From Earliella scabrosa (Eukaryota; Basidiomycota; Agaricomycetes; Polyporales; Polyporaceae): DNA of 64,000 nt. This document shows positions 36,721-47,568 of this stretch, piece by piece. How positions within the stretch are numbered: the stretch's first letter is position 1; the number at the start of each line of letters is the position of its first letter. Below the pieces are notes generated by a model. That model made no database searches, was not told the DNA's origin, and saw only the letters and a list, made by a program, of their open reading frames with translations. The stretch is from the NCBI GenBank assembly GCA_022605405.1, contig JABYQQ010000027.1:372001-436000 (forward strand), read 5' to 3'. Made by a program: the position numbers and the translations under genes.

Positions 36721-37390
36721 TGTCGAGACTGTCTGACGGGGCTGCCCTCAATATTCTCTTTGTACAGTATCGCTCGCCCACTTCCAAAATGTCTCCCTTA
36801 GGAGAACAGCCCGCGAGTAAATCCGATACCGGCGATACGCACCGGTACGTCTGTTCAACACCTTTGGTATGCTATGGCTGCATGGACAGGAATCGGGACA
36901 TGAAAGGTGAGTCTACGATTCGCAACATGGTCTTGTAACGGATACTCATGGCCTTACAATCTCGCAGGACGATCGAAGAGGCTGGTCTTAAACCTTTATT
37001 CCGGTTGTACAATTGACTTGTATAACACCTTTGTTGTCGTGCCACTCATAGCTGCAAATTATGCCTTTGTGTCTCGCAGCAGCACGATGTTGCACAATCG
37101 TTGTTTGTTACAAGACAGGTGATGGACTATATAGATGCGTCTACGCACACTCATCCTCCTCACTAACACTAGGTCCCTCACTGAACCCCACTCCCAGTGG
37201 ATCATCGCAATATGCCATCCGATCGACTCCTTTGCTACTCGCCCAGAGCCACCACTAAACCTATCGGTCATTCTGTAAGTCCATTCCACAGGTCGGTCCT
37301 ATATGTTTTAGTGTATTGATGAGCTTTGCTAATCTCTTTCTTATTCTCCAGCGAACCCGAGCGGCGAGCCGCTCACCTCAGCGAACGTTG
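36721..37390. other. Gene-poor stretch
   Basis: Nothing supportable is seen. Several consensus-looking donor and acceptor sites occur, but no conserved reading frame links them. Confidence 0.4.
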
Positions 37391-37399
37391 ACTTCCGCC

Positions 37400-37680
37400 G
37401 CCGCTGCAACCCATCGGAGGGCTCAGGGCTCCCAACACACACCCGGCCGGATTTGAGCGACTCCGACTCAACCCCGGACGCCGTCAATCTCTTCGCCCTA
37501 TCCGCTGATCCAGAGGGGCAGAGGAAGGCGCGCAGGAGGAAGTGAAGCGGCAGAAGACAGTCAGCCCTCGTATTCCGCCTTGCGAAGGCCGGAGGATGCC
37601 TCAAGTGCGGCATCGACGGCTACACCGTCGAGCTCAGGCTCCTCCCAACCATCCGCAGACCGTACTTTTCGGGCGGGACA
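37400..37680 (+). pseudogene. Degenerate zinc-finger fragment
   Basis: One frame near 37560-37660 reads FRLAKAGGCLKCGIDGYTVELRLLPT. It parallels the first finger region of the zinc-finger gene at 39112-40317 (YRVARAGGNLKCGIGGCTV followed by LLP). The second Cys is Tyr, and the flanking frames do not hold together. It is a third, badly decayed copy of the same gene. Confidence 0.5.
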
Positions 37681-38177
37681 CCGTTTGAAGGCGCGTTCTC
37701 CGGGCCCTGAAACGACGGCATCTTCAAGTTGACCTTACGACGGACGCCTTCTAGTCTCCATTGCGCTGGCGCTACTCCTGGCACAGAGCAGCCGCACCGC
37801 TTACACCTCTTGCATCTCTGGCTCGCCCGGCACGCACACAATGACCGACAAAGTCAACGTGTCATTCGAGTCCCTCACCCCCGTTGACGGTGCGGAAATG
37901 CGGAAAACTCGGACTCAAGGACCTCTGCACCTCTCCAAAGACTCCCGTTACGCTCGCCAAGCCCGCTGTATGACTCGGAACCGCCCTCATTCCTGAACAC
38001 ATGTCCGGTCTGAGTCTGTGCTACTCGACCCCAACGACGAGAACATCGCGGTTCTCGCCCTCCAGCCGTCTACCGACTCCCCCGATCCGTCTGACCGGAC
38101 AGGAAAAGTTCGCGCCATCGACAGCGACTTCGAGGGCGCCGCGGTCACAACTCCAACCTATCCCGTACAAGTTCCCC
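37681..38177. other. Intergenic between zinc-finger fragments
   Basis: No gene is identified. The DNA is GC-rich with several long frames, possibly further decayed sequence of the zinc-finger family. Confidence 0.4.
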
Positions 38178-38936
38178 ATGTCTTCATCTTCCTGAAGCGA
38201 GCCTTCGGCTCGTCGTATCGGCGTATTCTCGTCAGACTCTAGCGACTACTACCGACCGTGCCGCCACATTCCACCTCCAGCACCCAGCTCTGGCACCCGC
38301 GCCGAGCCCACCTCGGAGGAAATCGCCGCCAACAACGAGATGCTCGCCTCCATAGGCTACTGTACGCACTCTTTCTCTCCACTCCGACGCCGCGCGCATT
38401 CTATAACCATCGTTCATGCCTCTAGGGGTCGACGACACGTACAATACCGGATCCTCCACCGATACCGAGGACGAACTCCCACTCGCCTCCGCATCGTCTC
38501 AGACCCCAACCACCGGCCCCCCACAGCTGGCGAATGGGCAGGCCCGACCGGCGGCTGGAGCAGCGGTCCTCTAGCCGCTAACCACAAATGCATCGTTACT
38601 AGCCCCCACTAACCAGCGTCGGGCCCCGAAGCGCGCCCGATCGGCTTCTAGCGACTCGGAATCCGAGGACGCGGCCCCCGTACGTGCGCCCAAGCGCCTC
38701 AGACAGCCTTCACCCCGCCCACCGACCGCCATGGGCAACGCGAGGCTCGCGGGAGGGAGCGAGTGCCTCTTGAAGGCTGACCCGCTGCTACCGTACCGCG
38801 TCGCTAGAGCGGGAGGCAACCTCAACTGCGGTATTGACGGCTGCACGGTCCAGCTTCTCCCGACAGCGGTGGGCGCCGCCCGCAAGCACATCCGCGAGCA
38901 CTATCTCCCGCAGCCGGAGCAGGACGAGCAAGCGAC
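38178..38936 (+). pseudogene. Truncated zinc-finger gene, inverted copy
   Basis: A near copy of the minus-strand gene at 39112-40317 in the opposite orientation. The start MSSSS is followed at once by a stop where the intact copy has Cys. The intron is conserved in place. After it come GVDDTYNTGSSTDTEDELPL, a second stop (TAG for Gln), RRAPKRARSASSDSES, the first C2H2 finger (LNCGIDGCTVQLLP then HIREHY), and then the match ends at about 38936. The other two fingers are absent. Long tracts appear to be about 90 percent identical to the intact copy. Its stops and truncation make it non-functional. Confidence 0.8.
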
Positions 38937-39111
38937 AGCAGTTGGCGCCGTACATCTTAAAGTAGTCGTAGTGATCATACAATTACAATGCGAGAGAACA
39001 GTGCATAACAGTGATCATAACATGGAAGAGTCGTGCAAAGAGCATAAAGATAGAGAGAAAAGGACAATACAAGCACACCAATACACACAAAGTCACCGTA
39101 TGTTCAGAGAT

Positions 39112-40317
39112 CTACTCTGAGTCGCCGTCATAGCCCGTACCATCGGCTTCCTCCTGCTGAGCACTGGCAGACCACTCCTCCAACCACCGCTCCAGCTCAT
39201 CCTCTGTAAGACGACACAACCTATCAGCGCATGTCCCAGACGCATCAGCATAGGACGCGACTTACCGGTCATATGAGTCCCTTGCCCTGCCTTCTCCCCC
39301 ATGTGCTTCTTCAAGGGATCACCTCGGCAGAACACCTTCCCGCACCCCTTCGCAGGGCAGCGGTATACCCAGTCGATGTGCGTGTTCTCCATGTGCCGCA
39401 CGATCTCGTTCAGCACGCGCGGCTTCTCGTTGTCCGTGCACCCCTGGAACCTGCAGACATACTTGGTCGTCCGATCCACCTTTGGCCGCTTTGGCTTCGG
39501 CTTCGGCTTGCCCTTCCCCTTCGCCTTGCCCGATCCCTCGGCTACCTGGTTCTCGTCGTCCTGCTCCGGCTGCGGGAGATAGTGCTCGCGGATGTGCTTG
39601 CGAGCGGCGCCCACCGCTTGCGGGAGAAGCGGGACCGTGCAGCCGCCAATACCGCACTTGAGGTTGCCTCCCGCTCTAGCGACGCGGTACGGGAGCAGCG
39701 GGTCAGCCTTGAGGCACTCGCTTCTTGCCGCAAGTCTCGCGTTGCCCGTGGCGGTCGGTGGGCGGGGTGACGGTTGTCTGAGCCGCTTGGGCGCACGGAC
39801 GGCGGCCGCGTCTGATTCCGAGTCGCTAGAGACGGGTCGGGCGTGCTTCGGGGCCCGACGCTGGTTAGTGGGCCCGGGGGGTAGTAGCGGTGCATTGATG
39901 GTTAGCGGTTGGAGGACCGCTGCTCCAGCTGCCGGTCGAGCCTGCCCATTCGCCAGCTGTAGGGGGCCGATGGTTGGAGTCTGAGACGATGTGGAGGCGA
40001 GTGGGAGTTCGTCCTCCGTATCGGTCGAGGAGCCGGTGTTGTAAGTGTCGTCGACCCCTAGAGGTATGAAAGCATGGTCAGAGAATGCACACGGCGTCAG
40101 AATGGAGAGAAAAAGAGCGCGTACAATAGCCTATGGAGGCCAACATCTCGTTGTTGGCGGCGATTTCCTCCGGGGTGGGCTCGGCGCGGGGGGCAGAGCT
40201 GGATGTTGACGGCGAAATGCGGCGACGAGGTCGGTAATAGTAGTCCGTGTCGCTCGAGTCCGACGATGATTGGCCGGTACGACGGGCCGAGGACTCGCTG
40301 CAGGACGATGAAGACAT
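39112..40317 (-). CDS. C2H2 zinc-finger protein
   Basis: Probably a nuclear DNA-binding protein. Exons on the minus strand are 40317-40125, 40057-39266 and 39203-39112, giving 358 residues. The N terminus is Ser-rich, followed by a disordered region with Pro and Ser runs and a basic stretch (RRAPKHARP). Finger 1 is KCGIGGC with HIREH. A Lys/Gly/Pro-rich linker follows (KGKGKPKPKPKRPK), which may be a nuclear localisation signal. Finger 2 is VCRFQGC with HMENTH, and an atypical finger 3 is YRCPAKGCGKVFC with a widely spaced His pair. The tail is acidic (EDELERWLEEW). All reading frames are open. A broken inverted copy lies just downstream at 38178-38936. Targets are unknown. Confidence 0.82.
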
Positions 40318-40864
40318 GAGGAACTGGTGATGGATGGGTTCGATGTTGTAACCGCGACGTTGAGTCTGGATGAGGAAGGGGGATGTGGGGAAGAAGTGCT
40401 GGTTGGGAGTGCTGGTTTGAGGGTGCAGGTTTGGGAGTGCTGGTTGGCGTTGGATGGCAGACGAGGACGGGGATTTAAAGCCTCCCCAGCCACCGAAGCC
40501 AAATCGCGGTAAACAGGCCATACTCCGCGACCCGCACGGCTGGCCTGTCCATCGCCCTTTGTGTGGCCTGTCCCGAGGTGAGACTCTGGCCGTGTATCCT
40601 GGTTACTGTCCGTCGTGCAACGCCCTTTGTCAGTGCTCACCGAGTGGGGCCGGCTTGTCCAGACCCGAACCCCTAGGACGGGCTTCCCGACGTACACATG
40701 CCCTTCCCCCCGACCGCGACCTTCGCACGTCTCCCCGAAGGACACCAGAGCTGAGAGACGGTCGCAGGCAGAGGAGACTGACCGTCTGCTGCATAGATGC
40801 TAAGCAGCGCGCAAGCGCCTTGGACGGTTGGAGGTGGAAGCGCTCGGTGGTTCGCGCTGACGCG
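40318..40864. other. 5' flank of zinc-finger gene
   Basis: No gene is supported. The reading frame of the zinc-finger protein stays open upstream of its start, so an earlier start near 40521 cannot be excluded. The MSSSS start is chosen because the inverted copy conserves it. Confidence 0.45.
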
Positions 40865-41245
40865 TGGAAGTCGTCCTTGCGTCGAGAGTGATAGGGTATG
40901 AAAGTGTGCCTGTGAGCGGACCGTCTAAGAATCGCTCGGTTACTTTTATGGGGAGATGAGAGTAGGGTATGGGTGGGGATGATACACCGTCGTCACGGTC
41001 CAGAACGAACGCGGCCGACGTTTGCTTCCAGGCAGCGAGGAATGTTGAGACGTCCACTCCTGTAGGCTTCAGGCAAGACAGCGGTTTTTCTCGGGCGGTG
41101 TTGGAGTCGGAGTAGGCGGGAACGCTGGAGACAAAGGGGTCCCACACGACGTCGCCCTAGGATGGGTAGAGCCTACGACTCGGATACCGACTGGAGGATC
41201 TGTACTGCCGCATGGACGGGCCCTTCTAGCCCAGCGCTGAGACAC
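40865..41245 (-). pseudogene. Carboxylesterase relic, copy 3
   Basis: Minus-strand frames match the middle of the two carboxylesterases in this window. SAGLEGPVHAAVQILQSVSES aligns with [10 protein letters not shown] and ILESGSA. After a stop codon and one frame change, VWDPFVSSVPAYSDSNT aligns with [14 protein letters not shown]. Then VDVSTFLAAWKQT aligns with [13 protein letters not shown]. The intron seen in the intact copies before ILES appears to be missing or eroded. Only about 120 residues of the family are left, without catalytic residues. Confidence 0.7.
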
Positions 41246-42966
41246 CTTGCGGGTGACCTGGACCACACATTTGTTAGAGGCGACAACTTCACATACTGAA
41301 CAGACCTTTGCCGTAGAGCCTCGGAGCGCACTGCATCGGTGGAGACTCACAGTCCTATCCCTTCAATAACCAAGATTCAGCACACCTAGCCTACGGATAG
41401 GAAGCCGAGTGCATCCCCGCGGTCGTTCATGGAGATGTATAGGACTAGCACCGTGCCCTGCGTATACCGTCATATCAGCAGAGGTCGATTCAAAGTATCA
41501 GCGTGCCTTCTCATGGGCCTTGATATATGAGGCGGCATACGTACCTTGGGTCTGCATGCAGGGATCCTCTGGAACATGACTTGGATGATAGGGAAGAGAG
41601 CGGCTGTTACAGGGCGGGACGGCACTGCTGGTAGAGCTTGTTCTCGCATGGAAGCCCTCCGTTAGATAGGCACGCCCTCCGTCGATAGTTCGCAATGCCA
41701 GCTATTCCTGCTGTTGTTGAATTGTTGATGAGAGGAGACTAGTAGTCGGATGTCAGCACGACAGGGTATGACAACCTCGAGCGACTTACCACTTCTACTT
41801 CTTCCATCGCTCTTCCGTAGAGGGAGAATACAGACAACCAACATCATGGGAAATGCTGTTTCTCTGCGTTCAACGTTGTGGTTTATACACCGTGACGTTC
41901 ATCATGCATCCGAATGCATCACGGAGCTTTGCAGGACCAAACAAGCGCCGAGAGCATTTTCTCCTCTTCCACCACGATCGATAAACCTCGTCTTCTCCTC
42001 CACCCTTCACCGCACTTGACGACGCTGACCTCGACATCGCGGCTCGTATGGCGTTGATAGACGAACAACGTACGGCATGGGATGGGGTGGGGCAAGCGGC
42101 GGGTTGCAGAGTTACGACTCACAAGAGGGTATGGACGTGTTGGATTGTAACTTGGATACAACTGGTATGTTGCACTAGCTTTGCTACATATACGCGAAGG
42201 GACGCGATTCGCTGTTCAGTTCTCTCCCCCATCCCGTCCGAGATACTAGGAGCATTTGACTACATGACTTGATCGGGTGAACGGGCGACTTGCCAGTTCG
42301 CCATGACCTAGTGTTCTTTTTATCGCTATCAAAGTCTCTGTTCGATTCCTCCTTAACGGCGCATGACGCTCCGATCATAGCTATGACCACAACAGCGCAC
42401 GTCGTGCCCTTCCGGTTCAGAATCACGCGACATGGTAGTAGAAGGCACTCCAACTCGGACACCAAGAGCTAGGATCATCGAGCGCGACGAAGAGTTGACG
42501 GAGAAGTGGTACAGCGCTCGTTGGGCGGGCAGGATGGAGATAGTGCGCACATCGCGACAGTCGCGGCTGGCCCATCTTCATCGCCAAGAGCTGCTTTGGG
42601 CGCAAAAGTCTCTGCGTTGTGCGAACTGACTGCTACTATTCGTGGATCAGGGGAAAACTCGAGAGCAGGAAGGACAATGAACGTCGAACAGGATGTTCAT
42701 ATACGTCTTCTCTGGCACGGGAAGTCACTGTACGAACTGCAGACCTGGTTCGACGGCTTACGATGTCCAACATATTGCAGGTCTAGCCCCTGGTACTACT
42801 CACGGCAGCGTGCTCATGGGTACTCGCAGGCATTCCGAAAGACGACATCCCGAGTCAATTAGGCTTACTACACCACCACCTATCACTACTTTGTCGCTTA
42901 ACTGCGGCCCCCGGTTCAGTTCATTGTCGCATTGAGTTCTGGTGTGACGTTCAAGTAGGTACCCTG
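41246..42966. other. Gene-poor stretch
   Basis: No gene is recognised. Several frames of 60-110 residues occur without motifs. Given the relics on both sides, this is probably decayed sequence. Confidence 0.4.
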
Positions 42967-43290
42967 GTGAGTGGTGGTGAACTATTCGCTTGCGCTGAAC
43001 GTCCATGTCCTCCAGCATCAGGCCCGGCTGCTGTACATACCAACGGCGAATATGTACTCACTCCCAGCGGGTTTGAATTGGAGGAGATGCCGCAGTCACC
43101 ATGCGGTCCATGCCGGCAAAGTTTAATTCTTCGAAGCACGACGAGTAAGTGCATATGAGCTTAGTTGAGCCAAATAGCACTCAACTATTCTATTCAGCTT
43201 CGTGGGATCCTCAGGTACCCTGATGCTAAGATCCGAGAGCCAATACCATCCTTCTATAACCTTCTGTTCGGGGTTGCAGCTTTAGAGCCC
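42967..43290 (+). pseudogene. Possible cytidine deaminase relic
   Basis: One frame reads LFACAERPC and, 35 residues after CAE, SPCGPCRQ. The cytidine deaminase family has exactly these zinc-site motifs (CAE then PCGxCRQ) with the same spacing. The residues between them do not look like the family, the substrate-binding N-terminal part is not found upstream, and the downstream frame breaks at 43157. A second piece at about 43210-43270 could be its last exon. Read as a decayed fragment, with chance resemblance not excluded. Confidence 0.45.
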
Positions 43291-43860
43291 TGATAATCTG
43301 CCTCTGGTTCCCCTTCACGGTGAACGTTAATCTCGCATACCGCGAGTCCGCGACCGGTCTCATATCGGTCTCTAGCCAAGGCGATAGCGTACCGACGTCA
43401 ATATGAATCACCAAGGATGACCTTTCCTTGATCATCATCTTAGTCCAGTATCAGTTAGCGTCTTCTGCGCTCCACGTTAATCCTAGGCCTCCTACATACT
43501 CCGCCTCAAGGCTCGAGGTATGGATCCTCAATATTTCTCTCTCTACTCGCACCCACTGACTAAGCGTAAATGTAACCATGTTACGGATGTGTTGACAGGA
43601 CCGCGCGGGTATGTCGACCCTGTCCACCGGCTGTCTCGGAAGCAAAGTCGTGCGTCCCGGCCCTCCCGGGGGCCCTCTCACGGCTGATCAGCGCGCAGCC
43701 GCCTTGACAGATTAGCATCTGCTCGTGACGACAGCAATCACATTGGTCGAGGGCAAGGGCGTTCATGGCCGCCAGCCTGCGCCTGGCGTTCATCGTTCAA
43801 TGTTCGATGTCGGACGGGCCGCCCGTGTACCCGTGTGCCCGAGTGCGAACTGGAGCAACT
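43291..43860. other. Intergenic, promoter side of carboxylesterase 2
   Basis: No gene is supported. Short frames only. Confidence 0.45.
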
Positions 43861-43866
43861 TATAAC
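43861..43866 (+). promoter_or_regulatory. TATA-like element
   Basis: tataac lies 40 bases upstream of the start codon at 43901. Confidence 0.35.
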
Positions 43867-43900
43867 GATCGCCTGCGACGGGGGACAGGACTCATTCGCC

Positions 43901-46189
43901 ATGGCACCGTCCGCCTCGTCTCTGAGCCTCATGCGGGCGCACGTTGTCCGTGCCTTCGTTCTCGCTGCTCCGCTGCTGGCGTGCGTCGCTGGCGCGTTGC
44001 CTCAGCCCCAGCCGCAGGTCACCATCGGTGGGACCACTGTCCTGGGGAGCAGTCAAGCCTTCTCTCAGTTCCCTGGAGTCGGCGTCGACTTCTTTGGCGG
44101 TAGGGTCACACGCTTCGCGTCCCTACCTGCTGCAGGCCGTACTGATGCTCCTTCTGGTTGTAGGAATCCCGTTCGCTGAGCCGCCGCTCGGCAACCTGCG
44201 CTTCGCGCCTCCTGTCTTGAAAGACACGCTCGACGGCGAGTCGCTCGACGCTACGGCGTTTGGCGCAGCGTGCATGCAGCCGGCACCTGTAAGTGACCGG
44301 ATTTGACACGGCCATGTCACCGTGTCCTAGTCATACTGATATCTGGCAACGCGCAGTTCCCCGGGGCGTCGGAGGACTGTCTCACGCTAAATGTGTTCCG
44401 TCCGTCGGCGACCCCGAGCAACGCAGGGCTCCCGGTCCTGGTGTGGATCTACGGTGGAGGGTTCGCGCAAGGGTTCTCCTCTTTGTTCAATGCTAGCGCG
44501 ATCATCGCGCAGAGTCTCATCCGGGTGCGTCTCCGTGACCTCACTTCCATGCTCTACTTACCCGGCCTCTAGGGAACGCCTGTGGTCTATGTCAGCCTCA
44601 ACTACCGCGTGGGACCGTTCGGCTTCCCTCAAGGCACCGAGGCGGACGAGCAGGGCGCATTGAACCTTGGGCTGAAGGATCAGCTGGTCGCACTCCGCTG
44701 GGTCCAGAACAACATCGCCGCGTTTGGAGGTGATCCTGCGAAGGTGAGCTGATTTTGCTCTTCGGATGGACCCATGACTCAGCTCTCTGCAGGTCACAAT
44801 CTTCGGACAAAGTGCAGGTGCGATCTCGATCGCGGACCTCTTCCTCAACTCTGGCTTGGAGAACCTCGTTCGTGGAGCGGTACGAGTCCTGGCTTCGCTC
44901 CTCCTTCCAAGTCGTAGTATACTGAAAGTACACCAACTAGATCCTTGAGTCCGGATCTGCCAACACCTTGCCTCTGTTCGACGCCTCCCGCCGCGATCCC
45001 GTCTGGGATACGTTCGTCTCCAAGGTCCCTGCGTGTGCCGATGCCACCGTAGGCGACACGTTCAGCTGCATGCGAAGCGCAAGCGTCGACACGGCCGCGC
45101 TCCTCGCCGCGTGGCAGCAGACGATCGCGTCCTTGCCCCAGCCGTTCATCTTCGTTCCCGTCCTCGACGGCCCCGACGGAGTCATCCCAGACCTCCCCTC
45201 CCGGCTCTTCGCCGCCGGCAAATTCTCGAAGATCCCCTTCATCGCCGGGACCAACTTGGACGAGGGTACGTCCGCCATAGCGCCTGAGCTCAGCGCGCGC
45301 TCCCCACCGACAACCGTACTGACCATCTCCCTCATGGCGGGGCCGCAGGGACGTTCTTCACGCCCGAGGGTATCACGACCGAGGAGCAGCTCGTCGAGTT
45401 CCTCTTCGCGGACGACCAGCCGTTCGGGATGGCGCCGAGGAGCTTCGAGGAGGACGTCGCGCGCCTGCTCGAGCTGTACCCGGACGTCCCCGCGCTCGGC
45501 TCGCCGTACGGGACGGGGAACGAGACGTTCGGGCTGAGCAGCCAGTACAAGCGCGCGTCGGCGATCGCGGGCGACGCGTCGTTCCAGGCGACGCGCAGGC
45601 AGTGGATTAGGGCTGCGAGCGCGGCGGGCGTACAGACGTTTGGGTACCTGTTCACGGATCAGAACGCTGCCTTGAGCCCGAGTAAGGGAGGTGAGTCGTG
45701 GAGTGCGCTTGGACCTTGGACCTGGAGGATGCTAGCTAAGTTGTTTGGTAGTCACGCATGCGGTTGAGGTGCCGTACGTCTATGGCTTGCCGGCCCTGAC
45801 GAGCCCGAATGCGGGCGTGCGGCTTTTGAGCCAGGCGATGGTCGACTACTGGCTCTCGTTTGCAGCCAGTCTTACCCCGAATGATGGGAAGGGCCTTCCT
45901 AGTACGTGATCAGTCTTTCTTACCCCTTACATTCAGTCGCTCACTCTTCCCTTTGTTGCAGAAACTACTTGGCCGCAGTACGGGTCTGACCAAGAGGTAC
46001 ACACACAATCACGCTCTAGCTCTACTCGTAGCGCATGCTAACTGAAGTATGTCGCAGGTTCTGCTGCAGCTCGACACGACGAGCTTCCCGTCGAACGGGT
46101 CGTTTGCGAGCTTCGCCGTCATCCCGGATGACTACCGCTCCGAGCAGATTCAGTTCATCATCGACCACGCGGCGGACCTCTCTGAATAG
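43901..46189 (+). CDS. Secreted type-B carboxylesterase, copy 2
   Basis: Same family and intron layout as the gene at 23428-25716, in the opposite orientation 18 kb away. The signal peptide core is [15 protein letters not shown]. Motifs are [36 protein letters not shown], nucleophile elbow FGQSAGA, LDEGTFF with the triad Glu, and [12 protein letters not shown] with the triad His. The N-glycosylation sites GNETF and FNASA are shared with copy 1. All catalytic residues are present and the exons join in frame. The last exon ends HAADLSE with a stop at 46187-46189. Conservation of intron positions and surrounding words ([15 protein letters not shown]) shows a duplication. Substrate unknown. Confidence 0.92.
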
Positions 46190-47568
46190 GTGCGCGCCCC
46201 CTCACACTACCGCTCACGGATGTGATGCTCATGCCCAACGTCCAGGCGTCGGCAAAAAGGGGTGGCAATCGGTGAAGATTCTTCTGCTGGTCGTGTGTAC
46301 GTACGTTATGTCAGGCGGGACGGTCGCCAGTAATATGATTTGGATGCTTGAGTGGAGAGCAAACGACGTCCCAGAGAATAAGAGACTCAACTCATGCCGG
46401 TGCAATGCCAGCCTGGCCGCACCATTGGCACGGTCAACGACAGACTCTCGACAAGGCGAGACCTTCAAGTTCAACGACGTTGACGTCGACGGCGAAGGCA
46501 CCATATTCGTGTTGAAAGCATCTCTTGAGATCCGAGTGGATCGCGATGCGACGAATCCCTGGACAGAGTGCAGTCCATCCGCGCAGGCTGAGGTTGCAGG
46601 GGACTGTACCTATGTACCGGTAATTGCCGGTGAGGAGGACCGAGAACAAGCGCCAAATATTAATCCAATGACTGCGGCTCTTGCATCCATACCCTTCCAT
46701 ACCATGACCGTACACTCCAGTGTGCCACCCTCGACCTGTCGCGCCATTGATGTCCTTGCAAGCTGCACTTGAATGGATATATGTCTCACTCTTGGATTCT
46801 TTTCGCAAACTCTTGTGCTGTCCAAACCGTACCAACCATGTTCACATTCGTTCGCCTTCGCGCGTCGCGATTCTGCGAGGCTCGAGCTCTCAAGGCTTTC
46901 CAGGCATGCAATAATCGGGAGGGAGGTTGGGATGGCACCTGTGGAAGACAGGTGTTGCGCATGGGTAAGCGGTCGTTCTCGTTCGGATTCCACTCGGTCC
47001 TCTGCCACGTAGCTCGCGGTTGAGCGTCGGACATCGAGCAAACAAGAGCTCAACCTCCTTTCCATCGGATGCGGTCCACATTATGGACGATGTTCTAGTC
47101 CGCGTTTCTGTATCGCGCGGCTTCAGCGAATGGCACCACGGGCTGGAGTTGATCCGCGCCTGGGACAGTTGAAGTCATGTCGCGACTAGAGCTGAGAGGT
47201 CTGTTGTTTCAGGAAGTCATGTTCGATTGTTCTCAGTATTCCTCTGTCGAGCAGGCTCTGTATCCCACATGCATACCCACTATATGGTCTCATTCCTCCA
47301 GTACGATGGGCCGCGCTCTACATAATAGCTTCTCCTGCTTGACGCGCGCTCCGACACCGACTCGGACGGGCGAGAAGCATGCATGTAAACGCGTCGAGGA
47401 GCGTGTTCCGTGCCTCCGATGACTCGGGGTCAGTGAGCCGCTGTTTCCGAGAACCTTTCGACACGAGCCTCGAAATGGTGAGTATATGTACGGTCTGTGA
47501 TGGGGCATCCCAGGCGCCTTTCCTTCCAGCTCAATGCTCACCCTGGCCTGACGACCAAGCACCTCGTC
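46190..47568. other. Gene-poor stretch
   Basis: No gene is supported. Open frames on both strands at 46430-46850 lack motifs. The right end precedes the DUF6533 gene. Confidence 0.45.

Larger units (their letters stand above)
38178..40317. repeat. Large inverted duplication (arms about 760 bp)
   Basis: The left arm is about 38178-38936 and the right arm about 39560-40317, inverted, with a spacer of about 620 bp that holds the last two fingers and 3' end of the intact gene. Identity was judged by eye and remains high across the intron. Confidence 0.8.
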
